64,000 bases of DNA from Arthrobacter sp. SLBN-112 (GTDB lineage: Bacteria > Actinomycetota > Actinomycetes > Actinomycetales > Micrococcaceae): contig NZ_VFMU01000001.1 in assembly GCF_006715225.1 (NCBI RefSeq), forward strand, positions 3,534,001-3,598,000, in the 5' to 3' direction. The position numbers and the translations under genes are program-made. This document shows positions 26,761 through 36,003 of the stretch, piece by piece. Below the pieces are notes generated by a model, which saw only the letters and a program-made list of their open reading frames with translations, made no database searches and was not told where the DNA came from. Positions within the stretch are counted from its first letter, which is position 1. Each line of letters opens with the position of its first letter.

Positions 26761-28730
26761 CGGACCCCTTCCTTTCCCGGCCCGCCAGGCAACCCTCGGA
26801 GCTGCCGGATGATGCCCACCGCTTCCGGCAAGGCCAACAGGAAGGCGCCGGCGGCGAATATCCAGTACAGCTCGGCTCCAGCCGCCAGCGGGTCCTTTCC
26901 ATCCGCCCGTTCCACGTTGCCCGGACGTGCCTGCTGCATCATCTCCGCCACCGGCGCGCCGGCGGCGCGGTGCATGTAGGGCAGGCCGAGCTGGCCGGCA
27001 AGGTTCCGCAGCCGCTCCTCGTCGATAACCGACACTGCATCACCACTGCTGCCGGCCCTGTTGTCCTGCACGTAGGTGCCGCTGTCGCTCTCCTGCGCCG
27101 CGTTTTCCTTGGGTGCGGCGCCCTGCAGTCCGGTGTTCTCTCTCATCCGGCCGCCCCCGGCCGTGCCGTAGCCCAGCACCGCTCCCCCGGCCACCAGCCC
27201 GCCGTCGAGAGTCATGGCTTGGGGATCCCTGGCGCTGGTCTGTTCGCCGTCTCCCAGGTAGTACACCAGGCGGGGCCTGCCGGGGTTGCTGTCGCGGGCA
27301 GCGCTCAACCGCTCGGACAGCACCTGCCTGGCTGCCGTGATGCTGCTGCCTTTGGCGTAGGCGGTGGCCTGGGGTTCCAGGACATCCGTGATGGTTTCCA
27401 GGGCCAGCGTGTCCGTGCTGAGCGGCATGCGGACGTGCGCCGTGGTGTCGAAAGTGATGACCGAAAAGCGCGCGCCGGGCAGTTGTTCGGCGATGGCCAT
27501 GATGTCTTTCCGGACGCCCTCCAACCGCTGGCTGCCGTTGCCGTAGTCCTCGGCCACCATGCTGGTGGTGGTATCCACCACAAAGAACACGTTGAGGTCC
27601 GTGGTGGCAGCCAGTGCCGATCCGCCCGGCAGGCCCGGCCGCAGCGCCGCCACCAGGACCAGCAGGACCACTGCTCCCCGCCGCAGCCACGCCCTCCCCC
27701 GGGGCCGGGATCCTTGCAGCCGCCACAAAACCGCACACAGGGCCAGGGCGGACAACAGCCCGGCAGCCAGTGGCAGGCCGGGTACGTCCGAGAACACTGC
27801 GCGCGCCGCCCCCTGGATCGCCGCCGTTTCGGTCTGCTCCACGGCGTTGACGATTCCCGCCACCGCATCAGCGTTGTCCAGGGCGTAGTACAGGCCCCCG
27901 GTTGATTCCGCGGCAGCACGCAGTTGGGCCCCCGGCTGGTCGGGACCACTGCCGTAGTCCAGGTCGCCCGGGTTAAGTGCGTGAACGTGGACGGACCGTT
28001 CCCGGGCCAGCTGCGCAGCCTGTTCCAGGGACATGATCGGCTCGCCCGAAAGGAAGTTGTCCGTGGCCAGCACGATTGACCGCGAGCGCTGCTGTACACC
28101 TTCCTGCCCGGTATCTCCGCCGGCTTCGCCCTGGGTTTTTCCGGCTTCACGGGGAAAGCTGTTGAGGCATGATGCCAGGCCGTCGCCAATCAGCGAGGAC
28201 CCCCTGCCGCTCCAGGTGCCGTCGAGGAATCCGGAGCTGCCCGGCTTGCCGTCAAACACATCCTTCGCGAGATGGAGCTGCTCCTGGGCGTAGGCGTAGT
28301 CGTCGGTCAACGGAAAGACCTGGATGGCGGTGCTGTCGAAGATGGTCAGGCCGATCCGCTCGCCGTCGAACGACCGGGCCAGGCCGGCGAAGACATCCGC
28401 CACTGCGGCGTCGGCGCTGCTCATCGACCCTGAAGTGTCCAGGCACAGCATGATGTCGCGGTTGCGCTGCTCCGGACGGACGGAGGACACGTCGAGGGGG
28501 CGGGCCGCCGCAACCGCCGTGGAAGCCAGCAGCAGGACGCAGGCGGCGCCGGCCAGGAGCAGCCGCCGCCGGTGCCGGCGGAGGGCTGCCTGGTACTCCG
28601 GCAGCGCGGTGAGCCTGTCAGCGTGGGCCACGGGCCGCCGTCGTACGTTGGACAACCGGTTGCTTCGCAGCGCGACCCATACCGCCACTCCTGCTGCAGC
28701 GGCCGCAACCGGCAGCAGCCACCAGAACAT
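26757..28730 (-). CDS. Double von Willebrand factor A domain membrane protein (BatA-BatB-type fusion)
   Basis: 657 aa. Domain 1: two membrane helices, then a vWA with MIDAS DTSGS at residues 98-102 (DIMLCLDTSGSMSSADAAV) and GERIGLTIFDS. Then a central pair of helices (LAAGLLSALALCAVLWRL and GAVVLLVLVAALRPGL), and domain 2: a second vWA with MIDAS-like DTTTS at 386-390 and GARFSVITFDT, ending in a C-terminal helix. Related loci usually encode the two as separate overlapping genes; here one unbroken frame covers both. Start ATG 28730 overlaps the upstream TGA by one base; GTG 28739 is the alternative. Both metal sites look intact. It probably assembles with the MoxR ATPase and DUF58 protein. 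Confidence 0.85.
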   Translation of the reverse strand: MFWWLLPVAAAAAGVAVWVALRSNRLSNVRRRPVAHADRLTALPEYQAALRRHRRRLLLAGAACVLLLASTAVAAARPLDVSSVRPEQRNRDIMLCLDTSGSMSSADAAVADVFAGLARSFDGERIGLTIFDSTAIQVFPLTDDYAYAQEQLHLAKDVFDGKPGSSGFLDGTWSGRGSSLIGDGLASCLNSFPREAGKTQGEAGGDTGQEGVQQRSRSIVLATDNFLSGEPIMSLEQAAQLARERSVHVHALNPGDLDYGSGPDQPGAQLRAAAESTGGLYYALDNADAVAGIVNAVEQTETAAIQGAARAVFSDVPGLPLAAGLLSALALCAVLWRLQGSRPRGRAWLRRGAVVLLVLVAALRPGLPGGSALAATTDLNVFFVVDTTTSMVAEDYGNGSQRLEGVRKDIMAIAEQLPGARFSVITFDTTAHVRMPLSTDTLALETITDVLEPQATAYAKGSSITAARQVLSERLSAARDSNPGRPRLVYYLGDGEQTSARDPQAMTLDGGLVAGGAVLGYGTAGGGRMRENTGLQGAAPKENAAQESDSGTYVQDNRAGSSGDAVSVIDEERLRNLAGQLGLPYMHRAAGAPVAEMMQQARPGNVERADGKDPLAAGAELYWIFAAGAFLLALPEAVGIIRQLRGLPGGPGKEGVR

Positions 28731-29209
28731 CAGCTCCACGCGCGCACCGCCGCCGAAGCTTGTGCTGCGGACGCTGTCACGGACGGCAACGGGCCCGGGC
28801 CGAATTCCGCGGGGTACAGGACTTGGACGGCCGCGGCCGCCGCCGGGAGCGGGTGCCGCGTTAGGTCCTGGTGCGTCATCCTGGTGGCATCCACTCCGGT
28901 GGCATCGCGGACGAACCCGCGCAGCAGCAGGCTGATCTGCTGGTGCGCCGTGCGTTCCTCAAGATGCCCGGCAGCCACCGCCTCCTCCACATCTCTGATG
29001 CGCTGGAGGCAGGCGGCTTTCAGGGCCGGCAGGTCGGTCAAGGCGGACCGGACCGGCGCAGAGCTGCCCTGCGTGGACCGTTTGGGGACGCGGGTGGAGG
29101 CAAGCACGAACACGTACCAGCCGGCCACCAGGGCGAGCAGTGCCATACCGCACCAGAGCCAGGCGGAACCGTACTGCAGCGGGCCATAGAATCCGGGATC
29201 AGCCTGCAC
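28730..29209 (-). CDS. Single-pass membrane protein of the MoxR cluster (BatD/DUF4381-like position)
   Basis: 159 aa. One membrane helix near the N-terminus (WLWCGMALLALVAGWYVFVL), then a cytoplasmic helical domain (LKAACLQRIRDVEEAVAAGH, then TAHQQISLLLRGFVRDATG) resembling the helical part of DUF4381 proteins. GTG 29209 is preferred because GGAGAGG lies seven bases upstream, giving an 11-nt overlap with the DUF58 gene; the frame is open to 29251. It has its expected place between DUF58 and the vWA gene. Confidence 0.7.
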   Translation of the reverse strand: MQADPGFYGPLQYGSAWLWCGMALLALVAGWYVFVLASTRVPKRSTQGSSAPVRSALTDLPALKAACLQRIRDVEEAVAAGHLEERTAHQQISLLLRGFVRDATGVDATRMTHQDLTRHPLPAAAAAVQVLYPAEFGPGPLPSVTASAAQASAAVRAWS

Positions 29210-30119
29210 GCCGGTGCCTCTCCAGGAGGGCGAAGAGACCCGTGATGACATCCGCGCTGCCCGCCACTTCCCCCTCAGTGATCCCCGCGCCCCGCAACAT
29301 TGCCCTCCGCGCCGCGTCGCGCTCTTCCGTGGCCTTCAGGTAAGCGGCCCCCACCCCCGCCGACATTGCCGGTTGCCAGGCCAGCAGCGCAGAATCAGCC
29401 ACGCTGTAGGCGTCCGTGACAGCGTGGGAATTCGTGCCGGCACCGGGAGTCCGTTCGGCGCCCGGCGATGGTGCCAGCCCGGCGTCCCTGATGGTCAGCC
29501 AGAGGATCTCGTGCTGGGCGCGGAGCCTGCGCAGGAGTTGGCCGGTGGCAGCGTCTGCGGCAACCTCGTCCGCGACGACAAACAGCAGGTGGCGGCCCTT
29601 GACGTTGCGCGCGGTGTACTTGAGTTGGTCCTGGATCCTGCTGGGCGCCGCCGCGAGGTTCGTGTGGGAGTCCACATGACTCAGCAGCCGTTCCAGGTGG
29701 GCTTCGCCTCCCTTGGCCGGCAGGGAACGGGTGGCCGCCGTATCACCGCATACAAGGCCCACCAGGTCTCCGTGCCGGTGGGCCAGGTAACCCAGGACCC
29801 CCAGCGCCAGCACGGCGATGTCCTTCTTCGCTTCGCCTGACAGCGCCTCGGCCGCCATGTTGCGCCCCGTATCGGTGACCAGCAGGACAGTCTGCCGGCG
29901 GACGGCGACGTACCGCCTGATCAAGGGTGAGCCGTGGCGTGCGGAAGCCTTCCAGTCGATATCGCGGACCTCGTCACCGGGCACATAGGCGCGCAGGTCA
30001 TCAAAGTCCAGGCTGCGGCCCCTGAACACGGAACCGTATTCGCCGTCGAGCATGCCGCGGGCTTTGCGGTGCGCGAAGATGGCCATCTTCGACTTCACAC
30101 GCTGGAGGAGACCGGCCAT
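29199..30119 (-). CDS. DUF58 domain protein
   Basis: 306 aa, typical length. It carries the family signature DFDDLRAYVPGDEVRDIDWK followed by ASARHG, then a vWA-like fold (TVLLVTDTGRNM) without a full MIDAS. DUF58 proteins are constant partners of MoxR ATPases and vWA proteins; the biochemical role is unknown. It starts seven bases after the moxR stop and overlaps the next gene, so it is in the same operon. Confidence 0.9.
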   Translation of the reverse strand: MAGLLQRVKSKMAIFAHRKARGMLDGEYGSVFRGRSLDFDDLRAYVPGDEVRDIDWKASARHGSPLIRRYVAVRRQTVLLVTDTGRNMAAEALSGEAKKDIAVLALGVLGYLAHRHGDLVGLVCGDTAATRSLPAKGGEAHLERLLSHVDSHTNLAAAPSRIQDQLKYTARNVKGRHLLFVVADEVAADAATGQLLRRLRAQHEILWLTIRDAGLAPSPGAERTPGAGTNSHAVTDAYSVADSALLAWQPAMSAGVGAAYLKATEERDAARRAMLRGAGITEGEVAGSADVITGLFALLERHRRAG

Positions 30120-30125
30120 GGGGCG

Positions 30126-31133
30126 TCAGGGGGTCTGGACGGCGGCGACGACGGCGTCGATCACCGATTCCACCGGGACCTGCTCGGCCACCGCGTCAAA
30201 GTTCAGGATCAGCCGGTGCCGCAGCACCCGGTGGGCCAGCACCTTGACGTCCTCCGGGATGACGTGGTCACGGCCGTCCAGCAGTGCCACGGCGCGGGCT
30301 GCCTGGCTGAAGGCGATGCTGGCACGGGGGCTGGCGCCAAACTCGATGAACCCGGCAAGCCTGGCATCAATGTACCGGGAGGCGTTCCGTGTCACGTACA
30401 CCAAGCCCACGATGTAGTTGATCACGGCCGGATCGATGTAGATGCGCCGGGCCAGTTCCTGGATCTCCCGGATGGCCTCAAGGGAAGCGGCTGCCGGCGG
30501 CTTCTGTTCGGGGGTGAAGACGCCGGCGTCGATCCGGGCGATGATCCGGGCCTCTTCGGCGGGGCTGGGGTAGTCCAGGACGTCCTTGAGCATGAAGCGG
30601 TCCATCTGCGCCTCCGGCAGCTGGTACGTGCCCTCCTGCTCGATGGGGTTCTGGGTGGCCAGGACCAGGAACGGCGACGGGAGGCGGTAGTCCTGGCCGC
30701 CGATGGACGTCTGGCGTTCCTGCATCGCCTCCAGCATGGCGCTCTGGGTTTTGGCGCTGGAGCGGTTGATTTCGTCGAGCAGCACGATGTTGGCGTGGAC
30801 CGGGCCCAGCTGGGTGTGGAACGTTCCCTTGGTGGCGTCGTAGATCTGGGTTCCCACGATGTCGCTGGGCAGCAGGTCGGGCGTGCACTGGATCCGGCGG
30901 AATTCGGCGCTGACGGCGTCAGCCAGCGTTTGGGCCGCGGTGGTTTTGGCCAGTCCCGGGACGCTCTCGAGCAGGATGTGGCCGCCGGTCAGCAGGCCCA
31001 CCAGCAATGATTCCCGGAGCCGGGACTGCCCCACCACCTTGGCCTCGAAACTGCGTGAAATGTTGGCGGCCACCTGCTGCGCCCTGGCCAGCTCCGAAGG
31101 CTGGATTCTTGCGGGCACGCTGGTCGAAAGCAC
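30126..31133 (-). CDS. MoxR-family AAA+ ATPase
   Basis: 335 aa. AAA+ chaperone-like ATPase that heads the cluster. Walker A is the MoxR variant SVPGLAKTT (GLAKT 60-64), Walker B LLDE at 118-121 followed by INRSSAKTQSAMLEAM, sensor 1 VLATQNPIEQEGTY, arginine-finger region PEAQMDRFML, and sensor 2 GASPRASIAF. It would remodel or activate the vWA partners encoded downstream. The start ATG 31133 lies 139 nt from the divergent 67-aa gene, so the promoter region is shared. Confidence 0.95.
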   Translation of the reverse strand: MLSTSVPARIQPSELARAQQVAANISRSFEAKVVGQSRLRESLLVGLLTGGHILLESVPGLAKTTAAQTLADAVSAEFRRIQCTPDLLPSDIVGTQIYDATKGTFHTQLGPVHANIVLLDEINRSSAKTQSAMLEAMQERQTSIGGQDYRLPSPFLVLATQNPIEQEGTYQLPEAQMDRFMLKDVLDYPSPAEEARIIARIDAGVFTPEQKPPAAASLEAIREIQELARRIYIDPAVINYIVGLVYVTRNASRYIDARLAGFIEFGASPRASIAFSQAARAVALLDGRDHVIPEDVKVLAHRVLRHRLILNFDAVAEQVPVESVIDAVVAAVQTP

Positions 31134-31272
31134 TGGTTCTCCCCCTGAAGACGGTGATGGGCGTGCGGTCCGGAAGGCCGTGTCCCGTCCGTCATCCTAT
31201 CCAAGCCCGGGAGCGCGAACCCGGCAATGGGCACCCCTCCCCATGCGGGCCCCGCGGGTCTATCCTTTTGCC

Positions 31273-31476
31273 ATGATCGAGCTTCCAGCCAGTTACAAGG
31301 AATATCTCGCCGATAAGAGCCAGATGTTCATCGATACGGTCAGGCCGATCCTGATGCAGTCTGCAGCAGAGAAGCTGCACGGCGTCCGGGTGGTCTACAA
31401 CCCTGGTTCCACCGGCCACCAGGCGCACCTCGACGACAGCCTGCCGTTCGGCGTGGTGCTCGAGGACATCGATTAG
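31273..31476 (+). CDS. 67-aa protein of unknown function, divergent from moxR
   Basis: Begins IELPASYKEYLADKSQMFID and ends HLDDSLPFGVVLEDID. It is soluble and mixed charge, with an Asp/Glu-rich C-terminus. Start ATG 31273; the in-frame reading further upstream would overlap moxR. Its stop overlaps by three bases the stop of the convergent ABC permease gene, so no terminator fits between them. I do not recognise a family. Codon usage looks normal for the genome and the ORF is clean. Confidence 0.65.
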   Translation: MIELPASYKEYLADKSQMFIDTVRPILMQSAAEKLHGVRVVYNPGSTGHQAHLDDSLPFGVVLEDID

Positions 31477-32357
31477 CCCCTGACTGCACCCGCAAGGGCC
31501 AGTGAGTTCCCGGCGCCCCGCGCCACGATAACGTAAAGGGCCAGGACCGGGATCGAATAGAGGATCGAGAATGCGGCCAGCTGGCCGTAGGCCACTGCCC
31601 CGTGCTGGCCGAAGAAGCTGAAGATGGATACTGCTGCGGGCTGACTGCCCTCGGACAGCAGGAGCACGAACGGAACAAAGAAGTTCCCCCATGCCTGGAT
31701 GAACACGAAGATGAACACCACCCCCAGGCCCGGGCGCATCAGCGGCAGCACGATCGACCGCAGGGCGGCCAGCCTGGAGGCGCCGTCCACCCACGCCGCT
31801 TCCTCGAGGGCCAGCGGCACGGCGTCCATGAAGTTCCTGGTCATCCAGATGGCCATCGGCAGGCTGGTGGCGGCCAGGAAAAGCACTGTTGCGGGCAACG
31901 AATCCAGCAGCCGCAGCTGCACGAACAGCCCGTAGACCGGCACCATGATGGCGGTGACGGGAAGGCAGGTGCCAAAGAGGATGCCGTACATGAACGGGGT
32001 GTTGAAGCGGGACCGGTAGCGGGACAGGGGGTACGCGGCGAGCACGGCTGCCGCCAGGGTGACCATCCCCGTCCCCGCGGACAGCAACAGGCTGTTCCAG
32101 AGCGGACGAAACAGCAGTTCCGGGGTGAGTACGGCGGCGAAGTTGTCCAGGCCGGGCTGCTGCGGAACCTTGGTGCCGTGCCCGGCGGCCGGATCCACCG
32201 AACCCAACACCAGCCACAACAGCGGCAGCAGGAAGCAGGCACCAATCAGCAGCAGGACCCCATCTGCCCACGCGCTGCCCCGCGTGTGGCCGGGTCCGGG
32301 CCGGCGGCGGGGCTGCTGGCCGGGGCGTTGCCGTGCCGCCTGTTTCGGAACTGTCAC
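31473..32357 (-). CDS. Carbohydrate ABC transporter permease (MalG type)
   Basis: 294 aa with about six membrane helices. The ABC-contact loop is clear: LEEAAWVDGASRLAALRSIV followed by LPLMRPGL (EAA motif). A Pro/Arg/Gln-rich 25-residue N-terminus precedes the first helix. Start GTG 32357 overlaps the stop of the first permease gene (GTGA). Third gene of binding protein-permease-permease. No ATPase gene is present, so a shared MsiK-like ATPase encoded elsewhere is expected. Confidence 0.92.
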   Translation of the reverse strand: MTVPKQAARQRPGQQPRRRPGPGHTRGSAWADGVLLLIGACFLLPLLWLVLGSVDPAAGHGTKVPQQPGLDNFAAVLTPELLFRPLWNSLLLSAGTGMVTLAAAVLAAYPLSRYRSRFNTPFMYGILFGTCLPVTAIMVPVYGLFVQLRLLDSLPATVLFLAATSLPMAIWMTRNFMDAVPLALEEAAWVDGASRLAALRSIVLPLMRPGLGVVFIFVFIQAWGNFFVPFVLLLSEGSQPAAVSIFSFFGQHGAVAYGQLAAFSILYSIPVLALYVIVARGAGNSLALAGAVRG

Positions 32358-33235
32358 GGGTTCCGCTCCCTGAGAAGGCGGAGATAGGCCGCCCCGAACG
32401 CGGCGCCAATCAGGATGAGGACCGACGCCACGGCGGTGCCGTAGCCGATGTCGCCGAACTTGAAGGCTTCCTGATAGGCCAGGACGGGCAGGGTGGTGCT
32501 GCCATTGGCCGGTCCGCCCGCAGTCATGACCCAAATCAGGGTGAAGACCGCCAGGGTCTGCAGCGTGACCAGCATCAGGTTGGTGGCGATGCTGCCCCGG
32601 ATCACTGGCAGCGTGATGAAGGCCAGCCGCTGCCAGGGTCCTGCACCATCCATGTGCGCGGCCTCGGTCAGTTCCGCCGGGACGCCGTTGAGCGCGGCCC
32701 GGTACACCAGCATGGAAAAAGCAGTTCCGCGCCAAATGTTCGCCAGGATAACGGCGGCCATGGGCACGGTATACAGCCAGTCGGTTTCCGCCGCCCCGAA
32801 TTGGCCCAGCAGTTGGTTGAGTGTGCCGTCACGGCTGAAGAACGCATAGGCGGCGAACGCAGCCACGATTTCCGGCAGGACCCAGGCGGCCACGACGGCG
32901 GTGCCAACAGTTGCCGAGACAACGGGACGTGCGCGGCGCATGAGGACGGCAAGGGCCAGTCCCAGCACGTTCTGGCCCACGATGGCCGAGCCTGCGACGA
33001 ACAGGACCGTCAGCGCCAATGAAAGCGGGAAGACAGGGTCCTGCAGCAGCCGTTGGTAGTTCTCCAACCCCACCCACTCCGGGTTCCTGGCGTAGCGGCC
33101 GGTCAGTCCGGCGTTGGTCAGCGAGGAGTGGAACGCCCACAGCACAGGGCCGGCAAGGAACACGAGCAGCAGCAGGACGGCAGGCAGGACGGGCAGGTAC
33201 CGGAGCAACTGCCGTGTCCGGTGAGTGGCCGCCAC
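32354..33235 (-). CDS. Carbohydrate ABC transporter permease (MalF type)
   Basis: 293 aa, about six membrane helices. EAA-type loop: LTEAAHMDGAGPWQRLAFIT followed by LPVIRGSI. The extracytoplasmic segment between helices 1 and 2 (NPEWVGLENYQRLLQDPVFP) is typical of sugar permeases of the CUT1 group. It pairs with the MalG-type gene downstream (4-nt overlap) and begins 2 nt after the binding-protein stop. Confidence 0.93.
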   Translation of the reverse strand: MAATHRTRQLLRYLPVLPAVLLLLVFLAGPVLWAFHSSLTNAGLTGRYARNPEWVGLENYQRLLQDPVFPLSLALTVLFVAGSAIVGQNVLGLALAVLMRRARPVVSATVGTAVVAAWVLPEIVAAFAAYAFFSRDGTLNQLLGQFGAAETDWLYTVPMAAVILANIWRGTAFSMLVYRAALNGVPAELTEAAHMDGAGPWQRLAFITLPVIRGSIATNLMLVTLQTLAVFTLIWVMTAGGPANGSTTLPVLAYQEAFKFGDIGYGTAVASVLILIGAAFGAAYLRLLRERNP

Positions 33236-33237
33236 CG

Positions 33238-34590
33238 CTACTTCCGGATGGTTTTGTCGCCACCCACAATGCCGGCCACGGCTGTGTCATAGTCGGCTGC
33301 GGCCTGCTCCGGGGTCCGGCTGCCGGTGATCACAGCCTCGGTGGCTTCCTGGACTGCAGCGGAAATCCGTGGATAGTCGGAGGTGGCGGGCCGGAACTTG
33401 GTGACGGCAACCAGGCCGGATACGTCCTTCACAAACGGGTTGGCGGACTGGTAGGCAGGGTCAGCGGCCACGTCGGACCTGACGGCGATCTGTGAACTGG
33501 CCACCGTGAACGCCAGCGAATTCTTCGCGTTGAGCGCCGTGGTGAGGAAATTGAAGGCAAGATCGGGCTGCTTGGTTTCCGCACCCACGGCCAGGGTCCA
33601 GCCGCCGGACATGCTGACTGCGCCGGGGGCGCCGCCGTTCTGCGTCGGGAACGGTGCCACGCCCATCTCCTGCTCGTACCCCGGCCAGGCATAGCTGCCG
33701 CCGTCCTGCCAGAACGACGGCGCGTAGGAGCCTTCCACGGTTGCCCCGAGTTTTGCTTTCGGGAACCATTCGCCGAATACCTTTTTCCAGACGTTCGGGT
33801 CCAGCGCCTCGGCAGGCGCCACCGCGAGGTTCTCGCTGTAGAGCGTCTTGAGGAAAGTCAGGGAGTCCTTGAAGCCGGCCGAGCCAACAACCCACTTTTT
33901 CGAGTCCGGGTCATAGAGGCCGGCGCCGGTTCCATACAGGAGTTCGTAAAACCCCTGCATGACAGTCCCTTCACCGGTGCCCTTGCCGGCATACATGTTG
34001 AAGGGGATTACGTCAGGGCTGGCGGCCTTGATCTTCCTGGCCGTGTCCAGGATGTCCTGCCAGGTGGACGGCCGCCAGGGAAGCGCCACGCCTGCGGCCT
34101 CAAAAACTTTCCTGTTGTACCAGATGGCCCTCGTGTCGGTGCCCAGCGGGACGGCGTACGTGCCGCCGTCGTCCGCTTTCCCCGCCTCCTTGGCGGCGTC
34201 GTCGAACGTGTCCCACTCCCCCCATCCAGCCAGCCGGCTGTCAAGGTTCAGGAGGTAGCCGGCGTCCACATCGGAGCGGACCTTGAAGGTGTCCTCGTAG
34301 AAGACGTCCGGCGCAGTGGAGGGTGACCGCAGGGCGAGGGCCAGCTTTGTACCGTAGTCGTCGTCGTTGCCCTGGATGGGCTGCAGCTCCACGGTGACGC
34401 CCTGGTTCGCGGCTTCGAACTCCTTCTTCGCGTCCTGGAACATGGTGTCCAGGGCCGTGAACGAGTCCGTCTTCTGGTAGGCCACTTTGATGGTCTTGTT
34501 TCCCTCGGCCGGATTTCCGGGAGTGCAGGCTGCGAGCACCAGCACTGCGGCGGCCAGCAGGGAGACTGTTTTCGATGCCCGGCGAAGCAT
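33238..34590 (-). CDS. Extracellular sugar-binding lipoprotein of an ABC importer
   Basis: 450 aa. Signal peptide with lipobox LAAC (Cys22; SLLAAAVLVLAACTPG), so it should be lipid-anchored outside the membrane. Mature protein has solute-binding family 1 features: KVAYQKTDSFTALDTMFQDA, AIWYNRKVFEAAG, WPGYEQEMGVAPFPTQNGG. The likely ligand is a sugar or oligosaccharide; which one cannot be told. First gene of the importer operon and 7 nt after the ROK repressor gene, so all four are probably cotranscribed. Confidence 0.93.
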   Translation of the reverse strand: MLRRASKTVSLLAAAVLVLAACTPGNPAEGNKTIKVAYQKTDSFTALDTMFQDAKKEFEAANQGVTVELQPIQGNDDDYGTKLALALRSPSTAPDVFYEDTFKVRSDVDAGYLLNLDSRLAGWGEWDTFDDAAKEAGKADDGGTYAVPLGTDTRAIWYNRKVFEAAGVALPWRPSTWQDILDTARKIKAASPDVIPFNMYAGKGTGEGTVMQGFYELLYGTGAGLYDPDSKKWVVGSAGFKDSLTFLKTLYSENLAVAPAEALDPNVWKKVFGEWFPKAKLGATVEGSYAPSFWQDGGSYAWPGYEQEMGVAPFPTQNGGAPGAVSMSGGWTLAVGAETKQPDLAFNFLTTALNAKNSLAFTVASSQIAVRSDVAADPAYQSANPFVKDVSGLVAVTKFRPATSDYPRISAAVQEATEAVITGSRTPEQAAADYDTAVAGIVGGDKTIRK

Positions 34591-34596
34591 GTCCGG

Positions 34597-35850
34597 TCAG
34601 CTTTCCAGCAGGAGCCGCTGGGCCCGGGGCGCGAGGGTATGTTCAAGGACCAGGGATGCGGCGCCGATGGCTCCGACGTCCTCCCCCACTCCCGTACCCA
34701 CAACCTCGATGGGGTGGATCAGCCGGACGTCGCTGTTGGCATCCAGCAGTGGCGGAATCCGCTCCAGGTAGCGCTCCGCCAGCCCGCTCCAGAAGGGGCC
34801 GCCGAAAACGACGCGTTCCACGTCAAGGGTGTTGGTGACAACCGAGACGGCCCGGGCCACCAGGACGGCAGACTTGTCCAGGATGGCCGCGGCACGTTCG
34901 TCCCCGCCGTCGGCCAGTGCGCACAGCCGGGAGAAGCTTTGCTGGACTTCTGCACCGCTGTTTCCTGCGCGGGAACCGTCCAGGATCCCCGCTGCTTCCG
35001 CCTCCGCCACCAGGACCTGCGGGATGCAGGATGACTTCACGCAGCCGCGCAGGCCGCAGTCGCAGGGTGGCCCGTCCGGATCGACGATGATGTGGCCGAT
35101 CTCCCCCGCATTGCCGGACGTGCCGCGGACCACTTCGTCGTTCAGGACGATGCCGCAGCCGATGCCTGTGCCCATGTACATGAAGATGAAGCTGCCGGCG
35201 CCGCTGGGCCCGCCCGCCCACGTTTCCGCCACCGCGGCGCTGGTGACGTCCTTGTCAACGAGCACGGAGTAGCCGGTGGCCGCGGCCAGCGCTTCGCGCA
35301 ATTCCACCCTGTCCCAGCCAGGCAGCAGCGGCGGATCCACCACGGTGCCGTTGTCCAGGTCGATGGGCCCGGGGGCCGCCACGCCCAGGCCGGCGATACG
35401 GCTGCGGTCCACACCCGAATCCGCGACGAGCTGGTCGATTTCCGCGGCGATGGTGGTGATCACGGCGGACGGGTCATTTCCACCAGGGGTCTTGATCCGC
35501 GAGTGGCGAACCACCGAGCCCACCAGGTCCAGCACCACGAACGTGGTCACTGCCGGGTCCAGGTGGACACCCAGGGCGTACATGCCGCCGGGATTCAGGC
35601 GGAGAATGGTGCGCGGCTTGCCCGGGCCGCTGCCCTCCTTGCCTGCCTCGACAATCAGGTTCTGGTCCAGCAACCGGCGCGAAATATTGGAAATGGTCTG
35701 CGGGGACAGGCCAACGATCTGGGCCAGCTCCACCCGGCTCAGGCCGCCGGACGTCCGGCGGATCGCATCAAGGATGACGGTGAGGTTGAAATCCCCCATC
35801 CTGGGCAAGTTGGTTCCGCGTCTCGGAGAAGATTGGCGCATCTCAGACAC
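34597..35850 (-). CDS. ROK family transcriptional repressor
   Basis: 417 aa. N-terminal winged helix (GGLSRVELAQIVGLSPQTIS, residues about 35-60) followed by the ROK sugar-kinase-like fold: GLGVAAPGPIDLDNG, GTGIGCGIVLND, SGNAGEIGHI and the zinc site CDCGLRGC. In this family binding of a sugar releases the repressor from DNA. It heads the operon with the sugar importer, so it most likely controls it and itself. Start GTG 35850 (ATG 35841 is nine bases in). The 153-nt gap upstream should hold its promoter; no operator was assigned. Confidence 0.92.
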   Translation of the reverse strand: MSEMRQSSPRRGTNLPRMGDFNLTVILDAIRRTSGGLSRVELAQIVGLSPQTISNISRRLLDQNLIVEAGKEGSGPGKPRTILRLNPGGMYALGVHLDPAVTTFVVLDLVGSVVRHSRIKTPGGNDPSAVITTIAAEIDQLVADSGVDRSRIAGLGVAAPGPIDLDNGTVVDPPLLPGWDRVELREALAAATGYSVLVDKDVTSAAVAETWAGGPSGAGSFIFMYMGTGIGCGIVLNDEVVRGTSGNAGEIGHIIVDPDGPPCDCGLRGCVKSSCIPQVLVAEAEAAGILDGSRAGNSGAEVQQSFSRLCALADGGDERAAAILDKSAVLVARAVSVVTNTLDVERVVFGGPFWSGLAERYLERIPPLLDANSDVRLIHPIEVVGTGVGEDVGAIGAASLVLEHTLAPRAQRLLLES

Positions 35851-36003
35851 TGTGTCCCCTAAACGTCTTCGGCTACCTGGTGATGGTGATGCTTTGAATC
35901 GTACGTTACCGGCGCGTCGCCGCCCATATGCTGGTCAGCGGCGCGGCGGAGCATTGTCTTCCCTCCAGGGCGCATTCCCTGGCGGGAAGACGGGCTGTTC
36001 CAG

